DNA of 64,000 bases from an uncultured Candidatus Actinomarina sp. Lineage in GTDB: Bacteria; Actinomycetota; Acidimicrobiia; Actinomarinales; Actinomarinaceae. A program made the position numbers and the translations under genes. This document shows positions 18,616-27,054 of this stretch, piece by piece. The notes below the pieces were generated by a model. The model saw only the letters and a list, made by a program, of their open reading frames with translations, was not told the DNA's origin and did no database searches. Numbering within the stretch: the first letter of the stretch is position 1; each line of letters starts with the position of its first letter. The DNA is taken from positions 74,159 through 138,158 of the forward strand of contig CACAND010000001.1 in the NCBI GenBank assembly GCA_902533795.1, written 5' to 3'.

Positions 18616-19207
18616 CAAGCTGAATAAGAAGAGCTCCAACCATATCCTCTGGTAGATTTCCTGTTCTTCTGGCAAGCACATTTAGATCTTTATCTAAAAA
18701 AACCCAATAAGGAAATGCGTTAAGCCCATAAGCTTCTCCAATTTCACGATCTAAATCATAAATTTGAGTTTCACTCCACCCCTCGCGTTGTAACCATTCT
18801 TGAGGTGGATAATTATCTCTACCTCTATCAATAGATGTAGCTACTGCAATAACATCAATTCCAGGAGGAACTCCATTGGAATCAATAAATCGTTGAACTA
18901 CTGGAACTTCTCTTTGACAATGAGGACACCAATGAGCTAAAAACAGCAATGCTTTGGAGTTTCCATTTTTTTCTAATTGAAAAATCTCTGAATTTTGATC
19001 TGGTGCAGAAAATGTTGGTGCTGCGAGTCCAAGTGCTACATTGTCATCATTTTCTCCAGCATATTGAGGAAGAAAATCTCCAACAACACTGATTTCACCT
19101 TCAGGAAGTCCAGCGGCTACTGGTTCAGAACTTAAAGTAACACCAATTGCAATAGCAAGGCCTAGAACAAGAACAACAGCTCCAGCGATAATGAAATTTT
19201 TATTCAA
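18605..19207 (-). CDS. Membrane-anchored DsbA/TlpA-like thiol-disulfide oxidoreductase
   Basis: 200 residues. One N-terminal membrane segment (about 4-25) leaves the thioredoxin domain outside the membrane. The active site is Cys94-Pro-His-Cys97 (HWCPHCQRE), the CPHC dipeptide typical of oxidising DsbA rather than the CGPC of thioredoxin. A cis-Pro element follows in NAFPYWVFLD. Redoxin/TlpA-like insertion sequence is also present. It overlaps the DsbB-like gene by 8 bp, so the two probably work as donor and quinone-linked reoxidiser for extracytoplasmic proteins. Confidence 0.85.
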   Translation of the reverse strand: MNKNFIIAGAVVLVLGLAIAIGVTLSSEPVAAGLPEGEISVVGDFLPQYAGENDDNVALGLAAPTFSAPDQNSEIFQLEKNGNSKALLFLAHWCPHCQREVPVVQRFIDSNGVPPGIDVIAVATSIDRGRDNYPPQEWLQREGWSETQIYDLDREIGEAYGLNAFPYWVFLDKDLNVLARRTGNLPEDMVGALLIQLANQ

Positions 19208-19727
19208 CTAATTCCTTTCTTGCAAAATCATAGTACAGCAAAGATACAAATATCGTTAAAAATCCTGTTCCAGCCATTACGGGGATACTTATAAATCCAA
19301 AAATATCAACATATTTTAAATCACAGGGAACATCTACAGCGCAGGTTCCACCGCCTCCCCCACCATTCTGTAAAAAAATGTGATAAATGCTAACAGCTAC
19401 ACCAATTATACTTATATATCCAACTCTAAAAAATGGTCGCTTCACAAGTGATATGAGTAATGCAATTGCAATTGGATACATTAGGTATCTCTGATACCAA
19501 CAAAATCTACATGGTATAAAACCGACTACTTCTGAATAGACGATGCTTCCAATTGAAGAAAAGATAGCAACAGAAATTGCAAAATTTAGAAACTGGTCAG
19601 TAACAATTTTTGTAAAGGTCTTTTTAGAAAAATAAAGATAAAGTATTGCTGCAGATGATACCCACGCCACAAACGTAAGGAATCCAAAAAAAGTATTTAG
19701 TAAAATTGTAAGATTCATTAAATCCAT
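19200..19727 (-). CDS. DsbB/BdbC-like disulfide bond formation protein
   Basis: 175 residues with four to five membrane helices. The first Cys pair is Cys73-Arg-Phe-Cys76 in PCRFCWYQR, which matches the DsbB-type CxxCWYQR motif. A second pair, Cys129 and Cys135, lies in an extracytoplasmic loop after a run of six Gly. DsbB oxidises its DsbA partner and passes electrons to quinone; in actinobacteria this is menaquinone. The MenA/MenG-like genes end just across the convergent junction at 18615. Start ATG at 19727; the only gap upstream contains the rhodopsin terminator. Confidence 0.88.
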   Translation of the reverse strand: MDLMNLTILLNTFFGFLTFVAWVSSAAILYLYFSKKTFTKIVTDQFLNFAISVAIFSSIGSIVYSEVVGFIPCRFCWYQRYLMYPIAIALLISLVKRPFFRVGYISIIGVAVSIYHIFLQNGGGGGGTCAVDVPCDLKYVDIFGFISIPVMAGTGFLTIFVSLLYYDFARKELVE

Positions 19728-19749
19728 ATAGAAATTTTACCCCACAAAA

Positions 19750-19779
19750 AATGATAGGCGACATTCGTCGCCTATCATT
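19750..19779 (-). terminator. Rho-independent terminator of the rhodopsin gene
   Basis: A perfect 13-bp stem (AATGATAGGCGAC with its complement) closes a 4-base loop, followed on the minus strand by a run of Ts into TTTTTTGT. It lies 20 bp past the rhodopsin stop and 23 bp before the DsbB-like start. It separates these two same-strand units. This is one of the strongest hairpins in the window. Confidence 0.92.
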
Positions 19780-19798
19780 AAAATTTTATTCGAAAAAG

Positions 19799-20461
19799 TT
19801 ACGAAACTTTTTCTCCTGACTGAACTCGAGCCATTTGTAGTACTAATACACCAAGACCGACTTTGTTAATTATGTCAGCAATTGTGTATAGAACTTCACG
19901 AATAGCATCGAAGTCTCCAACTACAGGTGCAATATATCCTAACGGATAGATTATCCAACCTACAAGGATTAAGTTCTTAATGTTTTCAAAAGCTACTGCT
20001 TGATCACCTTTAAGACCTTCTCCTTCAGCTTGAAGATTTCTCATTAGCCAGACGTAAGTTGCCATAGCAATTACAAATCCTGTCCAATATTCGTTGCTTC
20101 CTGCTGCTGATGTTTCTCCGTAGTATCCTGCACCAATCATTACTGTTGCTGCAATTCCCCAGTTACGGACTGCCTCATTATATGCGGCACCCTTTCTTGT
20201 AACGGCTAGGACCTCTACGAACATCAAAGGAACAGTTAAGACCCAGTCAACGTATCTTAACCCTGTATCATATGATCCACTTTCCCAAGATGCTCCCATC
20301 TTCTGATAGTGATACCATGCAATACCACAGACAAGTGCAGAAATATATACACCACGTCTATGTTCTGGTTTTACCTCTCTTGATGAAGCAAGTAAAAATA
20401 CTGTTCCTGCAAGCATTCCTACAGTTGCTACCATAAAGAGACGATATGTTAGTTCTTCCAT
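19799..20461 (-). CDS. Proton-pumping microbial rhodopsin (actinobacterial marine type)
   Basis: 220 residues, seven membrane helices, shorter than proteorhodopsin (about 250) and without signal peptide. Key residues aligned by eye to proteorhodopsin: Arg69, Asp72 (acceptor), Thr76, Glu83 (donor), His51 (acceptor partner), Asp196 (counterion) and Lys200 (retinal Schiff base, in ADIINKVG). The DTE set predicts an outward proton pump. Met80 occupies the spectral tuning position (Leu/Met type: green; Gln: blue). Phe129 fills the site where antenna-binding rhodopsins have Gly, so no carotenoid fenestration is expected. SD AAGGAG sits about 9 bases before the ATG. Retinal synthesis genes are not in the window. 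Confidence 0.96.
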   Translation of the reverse strand: MEELTYRLFMVATVGMLAGTVFLLASSREVKPEHRRGVYISALVCGIAWYHYQKMGASWESGSYDTGLRYVDWVLTVPLMFVEVLAVTRKGAAYNEAVRNWGIAATVMIGAGYYGETSAAGSNEYWTGFVIAMATYVWLMRNLQAEGEGLKGDQAVAFENIKNLILVGWIIYPLGYIAPVVGDFDAIREVLYTIADIINKVGLGVLVLQMARVQSGEKVS

Positions 20462-20487
20462 TTAGAAGTACTCCTTTTTTTATTTAT

Positions 20488-20502
20488 TGTGAAACGTTCA
20501 CA
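20488..20502. promoter_or_regulatory. 15-bp palindrome upstream of rhodopsin (candidate operator)
   Basis: TGTGAA-ACG-TTCACA, a perfect inverted repeat 27-41 bases upstream of the rhodopsin ATG in a 129-bp gap that otherwise holds no gene. On the minus strand, TTGTGA and TAAATA with a 16-base spacer could be a promoter that the palindrome overlaps. A dimeric helix-turn-helix repressor or activator site is the simplest reading; the protein is unknown. Confidence 0.5.
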
Positions 20503-20590
20503 TCACAAATGTACCATCCTTGTGCAATAATTTAAAATTTAAAAAAATTTTTTAGATTATTTTTGTAACTTTATTTGTAAAAAATAGTAG

Positions 20591-22066
20591 TTATGCTTTT
20601 ACTTCTTGATTCCATTTTTCTAAATAAGGTTTTAGATTAAATTTAGTGGCTGTTGATTTTGATGTCATATAACGAATTTTCCCATATATTGGCCTTTCTG
20701 GGCCCCAAGCTCTGTCATATCTTCCCAGAATCCAAAATACACCAGAATAAGAATTTGGGTCTCTTCCATCAAGAGCAAAACGATCATTTAGTTCAATTAA
20801 ATAAGAAAGTGCAATTTGTGGGTTGGGAGTCCATTCAAGAATTTTTTTTCCCCACAACATTCTCAAATAATTATGTATCCTTCCTTCAATTCTGAGTTGA
20901 TTTTGTGCAGCATTCCAAATTTCATCATGAGTTTCTCCATTTGTAAGCTCTGATAAATCATAGACATATTCTCTTTTATCTTTTTCATGTTCGTCTAATG
21001 TTTTTATTGCCCACTCAGGAAGAGACTGATATTGATCATAATTAGCACGCTTTACACATGTATGATATCCAAGTTCTCGCCAAGTAATTAATTCATCAAA
21101 GAAACTTTCAAGATTTGATGAGCCACCCCACCAACCCTCTCTTCTACCAACAAAATTAGGATCAATATTTTCTACCGACCATGATTCATTGCTTATAATT
21201 TTTTCAAATACTTCAAAAGTTGAGATGTGTCCAAAATGAAAATACGGAGATAGTTGACTACTAGCATCCTCTGATGGATGACTTCTTCTCTTGGCATAAT
21301 CATTGAAACCTTTTTTTGTAAAATAATCTAATCGTGATTTTGCTGCATCATAGCCACCAACTATTTCACTAATTTCGACGGATTTATCAACACTTAAGTT
21401 GTCTAAAAATTTCTGAATGTTTATTTCATTAAAATCTTCTAATTTATATTTTTGTGTCAAGGATTTCAATATTTTTGGATCAAATTGAATATTTAAATAA
21501 TCCAAAGGGTTCTCAACAGGAAATTCAACTAAAAAGTCTTCAATATTTTTATGCATGAACCTTCTAAAATCATGGGCTCGAACATATTCTTTTTCTGCAA
21601 TCCTAATTGGTAATATCCCATTTGAATCTACAAGTTCATAGGTTGTTTTAATATTACCTTTTGCTTCAGCGGTCATTTGAGGGACGAAATAGGTTGGGTA
21701 ATCATCAGTTATCACAACAGCTGCATCCTTGGCTAAATCAAATAACAATTTATCTCCAACTCCTTTGGATTCCTCGACATATGGAAAATAAAAAGCTTTA
21801 GAATCTTTAATTTGTTTTTGAATATCCCTCATACCCTCAATTGCAAATTTATGAAATCTAATACTTGCCATTGGATAATCAATTGCAATTGGTTCAAAGA
21901 TAAGAAGGGGTTTTGATAATTTATTTGCCCATTCAATTGCGCGCTGAAGTGAAAAATTATAATTTACTCTTCTGAATGCAATCATCCAATATAAAACATA
22001 AGGAGCCTCCATATTTGGTTGCTCATCATTTAATGTAGTTATTCTCGTAATTGGAACTTCAAGCAT
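20591..22066 (-). CDS. phr: Deoxyribodipyrimidine photolyase, class II-like
   Basis: 491 residues. It repairs UV-induced cyclobutane pyrimidine dimers with FADH- and blue light. The N-terminal photolyase domain starts YVLYWMIAFRRVNYN (class II style W-M-x-R). The FAD domain shows SPYFHFGHIS, ITWRELGYHTC, and IHNYLRMLWGKKILEW followed by GRDPNSYSGVFWILGRYDRAW, all characteristic of class II enzymes. It lies upstream of rhodopsin on the same strand with a 129-bp gap, so separate transcription is likely. Light exposure of the host fits both genes. Confidence 0.93.
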   Translation of the reverse strand: MLEVPITRITTLNDEQPNMEAPYVLYWMIAFRRVNYNFSLQRAIEWANKLSKPLLIFEPIAIDYPMASIRFHKFAIEGMRDIQKQIKDSKAFYFPYVEESKGVGDKLLFDLAKDAAVVITDDYPTYFVPQMTAEAKGNIKTTYELVDSNGILPIRIAEKEYVRAHDFRRFMHKNIEDFLVEFPVENPLDYLNIQFDPKILKSLTQKYKLEDFNEINIQKFLDNLSVDKSVEISEIVGGYDAAKSRLDYFTKKGFNDYAKRRSHPSEDASSQLSPYFHFGHISTFEVFEKIISNESWSVENIDPNFVGRREGWWGGSSNLESFFDELITWRELGYHTCVKRANYDQYQSLPEWAIKTLDEHEKDKREYVYDLSELTNGETHDEIWNAAQNQLRIEGRIHNYLRMLWGKKILEWTPNPQIALSYLIELNDRFALDGRDPNSYSGVFWILGRYDRAWGPERPIYGKIRYMTSKSTATKFNLKPYLEKWNQEVKA

Positions 22067-22129
22067 AGAAATATTATAAGATTGAATTCATTTTTAAATT
22101 AAATAATATATGGTTAAAATTACCTCTAT

Positions 22130-23305
22130 ATGGGAGCGATTGATATTAAATCAGCTGGGAAAATATACCCAAATGGCACTAGAGCTTTAGAAGATGTAAG
22201 TATAACAATTAATGACGGTGAATTTGTAGTTCTTGTGGGTCCTTCAGGCTGTGGAAAAACTACATTACTTAGAATGGTTGCTGGCTTAGAAGACATAACA
22301 GAAGGTGAAATTGCAATTGGGGACAAAACAGTAAACGAAGTTGCCCCTAAAGATCGAGACATCGCAATGGTTTTCCAGAATTATGCTTTGTATCCTCATA
22401 TGTCAGTTTATGACAATATGGCTTTTTCTTTAAAGCTTAGAAAATTGCCAAAAGATGAAATTGAACAAAAAGTTAAAGATGCTGCAAAAACTTTAGAAAT
22501 AAGTGAACTTTTAGAAAGGAAGCCAAAAGCTTTATCTGGTGGCCAAAGACAAAGAGTAGCAATGGGAAGAGCAATTGTAAGAAACCCCCAGGCATTCTTA
22601 ATGGACGAGCCTCTCTCTAATTTAGATGCAAAATTAAGAGTTCAAATGAGAGCTGAGCTAGGGCAACTCCACACTCAACTACAAACAACAACCTTATATG
22701 TTACTCATGATCAAGTTGAAGCAATGACAATGGGTGATAGAGTTGCAGTAATTAGAAAAGGTGAGCTGCAACAAATAGATACACCCCGGGAAATTTATTC
22801 AAATCCAAAAAATATATTTGTAGCAGGATTTATTGGAAGTCCGTCAATGAATTTTGTATACGCAAAAATAAAATCAAAAGACGAAGTAATGGAATTAACT
22901 TTTGGAGACAATCAAATTACATATAAAGATGAAAAAAAAGACAAACTACAGTCATTTGAAAATAAAGAGATAATCCTTGGAATTAGGCCTGAAGCTTTTG
23001 AAGATGGTTATTTTGCAAATGAAGCTGACTATTCTGAAAGTATAAAAGTTAAAGTATCTTTACTAGAACAACTTGGATCAGACTCATATATTCACTTTTA
23101 TAAAGATATAAAACCTGTTCAAACTGAAGCTATTGAAGAAATATTAGCTGATGAGGGGGAAGATATCACTGTACTTGGAGATAATACAAAATTTATAGCT
23201 AGGATAAATCCAAACTCTACTGTTGCTGAAGGTGAAGAAGTTGAACTTAGGATTAATCCCTCAAAGCTTCATTTTTTTGATCCTGAATCTGGAGATGTAA
23301 TCTAA
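22130..23305 (+). CDS. Carbohydrate ABC importer ATPase (MsmK/UgpC/MalK type)
   Basis: 391 residues: ATPase domain with Walker A GPSGCGKTT, signature LSGGQRQR, Walker B FLMDEPLSNLD, H-loop YVTHDQ, then a C-terminal TOBE/OB regulatory part from about 240. This MalK-like layout serves CUT1 sugar importers. It is convergent with, and presumably energises, the permease pair and binding protein at 24815-28365. It may also serve other CUT1 systems, as MsmK does in some bacteria. Confidence 0.93.
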   Translation: MGAIDIKSAGKIYPNGTRALEDVSITINDGEFVVLVGPSGCGKTTLLRMVAGLEDITEGEIAIGDKTVNEVAPKDRDIAMVFQNYALYPHMSVYDNMAFSLKLRKLPKDEIEQKVKDAAKTLEISELLERKPKALSGGQRQRVAMGRAIVRNPQAFLMDEPLSNLDAKLRVQMRAELGQLHTQLQTTTLYVTHDQVEAMTMGDRVAVIRKGELQQIDTPREIYSNPKNIFVAGFIGSPSMNFVYAKIKSKDEVMELTFGDNQITYKDEKKDKLQSFENKEIILGIRPEAFEDGYFANEADYSESIKVKVSLLEQLGSDSYIHFYKDIKPVQTEAIEEILADEGEDITVLGDNTKFIARINPNSTVAEGEEVELRINPSKLHFFDPESGDVI

Positions 23306-23338
23306 ATTATTAAATTAATAAAATTATATATTAATTAC

Positions 23339-24232
23339 TCAACTCCATAAATGTGCAGCTCCTCTTACTCCACTAGAAGAGCCATGCTTTGCTCTAACTA
23401 TTGGTGTTAGAAAATAATTTGACGCTATATAAGGAATTATTCGTTTTGGAATTTCTTCATAAATAGCATCAACTTCGGACATTCCACCGCCACATACAAT
23501 AACATCAGGATCCAATATATTAACAAAAGTGCTGAATGATCTTGCTATTCTTTCAAAGTAAATATCCATTACTTTTTCAGCATTGGAATCTCCCTCTTTA
23601 AATAAAGAAATGATATCTCTTGAGCTTTTCTTCAAATTTGTAACAAAATTATAATGATTTTCTAAGCCTGGACCAGAAATAAACACCTCAATAGCACCAA
23701 CTCTTCCACAATGTCGTTTTACACTTTTTTCATACTCATCCATTGGTCCAGGAATCGGATTTTGTCCCCACTCTCCGGTTAATCTGTTTGGTCCAATAAC
23801 TATTTCTTTGTCAAGCGAATATCCTGCACCAACACCTGTTCCAAGTATTACAGCAAATACACTTTTATATTCGGATCCTGCTCCATCAATTGCTTCTGAT
23901 AAGGCTAAACAATCAGCATCATTTGCAATTTTTATCTCGTAACCTAATTTATTTTCTAAATCCTTTTTTACTGATTGGTTTTCAAGAGCTTTTGTGTTAG
24001 ATACTTGAACTAAATTTGTTTGAGGATGGATTGAACCAGGCATTCCAATACCAACTGTAAAACTAGAACTACCATTTGAAATTTTTTTTATTAAACTAAC
24101 GACCTCTAAAATAATATTTTCGTAATTATCTTTTGGTGATTGGACACGGATTCTATTTAGTTCTTTCCCACTTTTTGGATCAATGGCAATGGCTTCGATT
24201 TTTGTTCCACCCCAATCAATACCAATTTTCAT
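23339..24232 (-). CDS. ROK-family sugar kinase with a degenerate zinc site
   Basis: 297 residues. ROK kinases phosphorylate glucose, fructose, mannose or amino sugars. DWGGTK near residue 6 binds phosphate, ANDAD holds the catalytic Asp, and the ADP element GTGVGAGY is present. The usual zinc ligands are mostly missing: GEWGH is GEWGQ, and the CxCGxxGCxE box reads RHCGRVGAIE, so only one of four ligands remains. The gene is last in the glucoside importer operon, one base after the lipoprotein gene, so it probably phosphorylates the released hexose. Exact sugar is unknown. Confidence 0.88.
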   Translation of the reverse strand: MKIGIDWGGTKIEAIAIDPKSGKELNRIRVQSPKDNYENIILEVVSLIKKISNGSSSFTVGIGMPGSIHPQTNLVQVSNTKALENQSVKKDLENKLGYEIKIANDADCLALSEAIDGAGSEYKSVFAVILGTGVGAGYSLDKEIVIGPNRLTGEWGQNPIPGPMDEYEKSVKRHCGRVGAIEVFISGPGLENHYNFVTNLKKSSRDIISLFKEGDSNAEKVMDIYFERIARSFSTFVNILDPDVIVCGGGMSEVDAIYEEIPKRIIPYIASNYFLTPIVRAKHGSSSGVRGAAHLWS

Positions 24233-24233
24233 T

Positions 24234-24818
24234 TTATCTACTCAATTCAAAATATAGACTATATTTACTAATGTTAGTACTTCCATTTTTATCAATAATA
24301 TTTTTTTCTATCTGCCAAAAGTAAGGAGCATCCGGATATTCTTCTGCGTAATCAGTTGCAACACCTGTGAGAATTTTATCTCCATTTTTTAAATTGATTA
24401 CAAAATATCTAAGATAATAGAAATATTTAATACACTCATCTATTTGTGCTTGTTTCTCAAAAGATCCCTTGATATTATTTTTAAAATTATTATCTTCATT
24501 AAGTTGAATAAGAAACTCTCCTGGCCCAAATTCATGCCATACTGGTCCAATGCAAAGGGTCGAATCAGAATTATAATCTTCACGAAATTTCATATCGAAT
24601 ATGATTTCATAATTTTTTATATTGTTTTTACTTTTTGGAAAACTCTGAACATTAATTGTTACCTGATCCCTAATTAGTTCTTTTCTTACATCTATAACTA
24701 GTTTTGTATCTATATTTTTATTTCCATCATTTGAAAAAATTTCATATTCATATGATTTAGTAGTAGTGCAGGTTGAAATAAATAAAGTAAGAATTAAAAA
24801 GTAAAAACTAAACTTCAA
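24234..24818 (-). CDS. Putative lipoprotein of unknown function in the glucoside importer operon
   Basis: 194 residues. A hydrophobic N-terminus runs into ISTC at residues 14-17, a lipobox-like site with an atypical Thr before the Cys, followed by a Thr/Lys-rich stretch. The rest looks like a beta-rich extracytoplasmic domain with two further cysteines in LCIGP and DECIKYFYYL. I do not recognise the family. It overlaps the permease gene by 4 bp and precedes the ROK kinase by one base, so it belongs to the operon and may handle substrate on the outer face of the membrane (inference). Confidence 0.7.
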   Translation of the reverse strand: MKFSFYFLILTLFISTCTTTKSYEYEIFSNDGNKNIDTKLVIDVRKELIRDQVTINVQSFPKSKNNIKNYEIIFDMKFREDYNSDSTLCIGPVWHEFGPGEFLIQLNEDNNFKNNIKGSFEKQAQIDECIKYFYYLRYFVINLKNGDKILTGVATDYAEEYPDAPYFWQIEKNIIDKNGSTNISKYSLYFELSR

Positions 24819-25714
24819 CCCTTAACTGCTCCTCCAATTAATCCTTTTATAAAAAATCTTTGCAAGCTAAAAAATACAATTAAAGGAACAATCATTGATA
24901 TTACTGCGCCAGATGTTCTTAAATGCCATGCTTCACCATAATTACCAACAGTTAATTGAGCCACATGAGATGTGATAACCATATTTCGTGGATTTATTCC
25001 TAAAAAAACATTGGCAACAAGGAAATCATTGTATACCCACAAAAACTGAAAAGTTGCGAATGCTGCAATGCCGGCAATCGATAAGGGTAGTGCTAGGCGA
25101 AAAAATGTAGTCAGGTGTGATGCTCCATCCATTTTAGCTGATTCAATAACACTTCTTGGAAGACTCATCATAAAATCTCGAAGTAAAAATGTTGCAAGTG
25201 GTAATCCAAATCCAGTATGTGCAAACCACACAGCAACAAACGTTCCATTTATGTTCAATTCAGGAATAAGAGGAATTCCAAAAAGTATGGCTCCACTTTT
25301 CATAAGTTTGAGCAAGGGAATTAATGACATTTGTAAAGGAACAATCATCATTGCTACTACAAAAAGAAATGCAATATCTTTACCCCGAAAATCAATGAAT
25401 GCAAATGCGTATGCGGCAAATGCAGCAATCGTAATTGGAATAATGGTAGATGGAATAGTCACTGCAAAAGAATTAAAAAATGATCTACTTAAATTTTCTG
25501 CAAATAGTATTTCTGAATAATTTTGTAATGTAAGTTCGTCTAAAATTGTTCCACTCGAAATTGAATTCCACCAAGCGTATCTTTTTACAGCTTGTTCGTC
25601 TCTGAAGGAACTGAGAACAAAACCAATATATGGGATCATCCATGTTAAGGAAATAGTAATGAGAATTATTTTTGTTACTGGTTTGTCATACCATTTTTGA
25701 TTATCTAAGTTCAT
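24815..25714 (-). CDS. Carbohydrate ABC importer permease, AglG/MalG type
   Basis: 299 residues, six membrane helices. The EAA loop that couples to the ATPase reads ESAKMDGASHLTTFFRLALPLS. Sequence flavour resembles AglG-like alpha-glucoside permeases (VAQLTVGNYGEAWHLRTSG near the end). It overlaps the MalF-type permease by 4 bp upstream and the lipoprotein by 4 bp downstream. Confidence 0.92.
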   Translation of the reverse strand: MNLDNQKWYDKPVTKIILITISLTWMIPYIGFVLSSFRDEQAVKRYAWWNSISSGTILDELTLQNYSEILFAENLSRSFFNSFAVTIPSTIIPITIAAFAAYAFAFIDFRGKDIAFLFVVAMMIVPLQMSLIPLLKLMKSGAILFGIPLIPELNINGTFVAVWFAHTGFGLPLATFLLRDFMMSLPRSVIESAKMDGASHLTTFFRLALPLSIAGIAAFATFQFLWVYNDFLVANVFLGINPRNMVITSHVAQLTVGNYGEAWHLRTSGAVISMIVPLIVFFSLQRFFIKGLIGGAVKG

Positions 25715-26952
25715 ATCGTATTTTCAGCCTTATTTCTAAATACGTTCAGTAATATTATTGGAATCACACAAATAAAAATTATGACCGCAACTGCCGCTGA
25801 TCTTCCTTGATTTAAAAATTTAAAATATTCGTCAAGCATTTTGACAGCTAATAAATTTGACTCAAAGTCACCCCTTGTTGTAACAAAAACGATATCAAAT
25901 GCTTTTAAAACAGATATTGTAAGATAAGTAGCTACAACAATTATGGTTGATCTAATATATGGCATTACTACAGATAGAAAAATTCTTCCTTCTGAAGCTC
26001 CATCAATCCTTCCAGCTTCTACAATTTCTTCAGGAATTGCTTTAATAGCAGCTGAAAATACAACCATTGCAAAACCTGTAAACATCCAAACCATGATTAT
26101 CATCAACAAGATTGTGTTGAGTGGTAGGTTTGATAATAGATTTAAAAAGGTATTTCCAGGATCAAGATTTTCAAACAATGGGAAATTCTGTAAATCTCTT
26201 TGTTGAAGCCAGCCAACAGGTACCTCACAACCGTCCGATGTGTACCCAATTTTTTCTCCATTGTCTGTAAATGTATTATTTCCACATTTTGATCCATCAT
26301 CTGCAAACCCTCTACTTACTCTTAATCCGTTGATAAGACCTATTTGAGTTAAAGGAGGAGGTCGATATTCATAAATAAATTTATACATTGCACTTGAGCC
26401 AACTGCAGATATAGCCATGGGCATAAATATTATTGATTTAAAAAAGGCCTCCCCTCTTTTTAGTCTGTCTGATAAATAAGCTACAACTAGACCAAATAGA
26501 ATAACTAAAAGTACAACTCCAACTAACCAAAAAATTTGATTTCTGATAGTTATTAACATCGATGGATCAGTTATCGACCATCTGTAATTTTCAAAACCTA
26601 TAAAATTTTCACCCCTATTGTCAAAAAAACTTAAATATATTGTTCTTATTGCTGGATAAAAAAGAAATAAACTAAGTAAAAATATTGCTGGGCCGACAAA
26701 CATTGCCCCAAACAAAGCCTCTTGGTATTGGTTAGGTGCATAACTAATTAATTTATTCATACCTAGATAAAGTATGAATATAAATGAGGACCCAACAAGT
26801 ATGGCAAGAGTTATTAATAACCAACGATCTGCAGTTTTACTAAGCTCTCTAAAAAGAATAGCTTGAGTCATAAACCAAATTAAAGGAAATAAAGCAAATG
26901 CAATTATTCTTATACCTGTTGAAAAGAGTCTATTTTTTAAATTATTTTCCAT
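25711..26952 (-). CDS. Carbohydrate ABC importer permease, AglF/MalF type, with extracellular insertion
   Basis: 413 residues. Eight-helix MalF-like layout with an EAA loop EEIVEAGRIDGASEGRIF. Between helices, about residues 195-270, there is a hydrophilic extracellular insertion holding Cys223 and Cys242, which could form a disulfide. The insertion and the NTILLMIIMVWMFTGFAM helix resemble AglF-type alpha-glucoside permeases. It lies about 100 bp downstream of the binding protein, after a stem-loop. Confidence 0.92.
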   Translation of the reverse strand: MENNLKNRLFSTGIRIIAFALFPLIWFMTQAILFRELSKTADRWLLITLAILVGSSFIFILYLGMNKLISYAPNQYQEALFGAMFVGPAIFLLSLFLFYPAIRTIYLSFFDNRGENFIGFENYRWSITDPSMLITIRNQIFWLVGVVLLVILFGLVVAYLSDRLKRGEAFFKSIIFMPMAISAVGSSAMYKFIYEYRPPPLTQIGLINGLRVSRGFADDGSKCGNNTFTDNGEKIGYTSDGCEVPVGWLQQRDLQNFPLFENLDPGNTFLNLLSNLPLNTILLMIIMVWMFTGFAMVVFSAAIKAIPEEIVEAGRIDGASEGRIFLSVVMPYIRSTIIVVATYLTISVLKAFDIVFVTTRGDFESNLLAVKMLDEYFKFLNQGRSAAVAVIIFICVIPIILLNVFRNKAENTI

Positions 26953-27005
26953 GAAATTTTAGAATACCAGACTTTCCTTCATCAAACATTTTTGAATTTT
27001 AATAA

Positions 27006-27035
27006 AATATAGCCACTCTTGCGAGTGGCTATATT
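27006..27035 (-). terminator. Stem-loop between the binding protein and permease genes
   Basis: A perfect 13-bp stem AATATAGCCACTC and complement around a TTGC loop, followed on the minus strand by TTTATT. It sits 20 bp past the binding-protein stop. It can act as a partial terminator or 3' stabiliser, letting the binding protein be made in excess over the permeases, as in other CUT1 operons (inference). Confidence 0.8.
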
Positions 27036-27054
27036 CAAATTTTTCACGCCTTGT

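Noticed and set aside
25068-25520. 150-codon reading frame on the + strand
   Set aside because: Antisense to the AglG-type permease, low-complexity composition, no domain.
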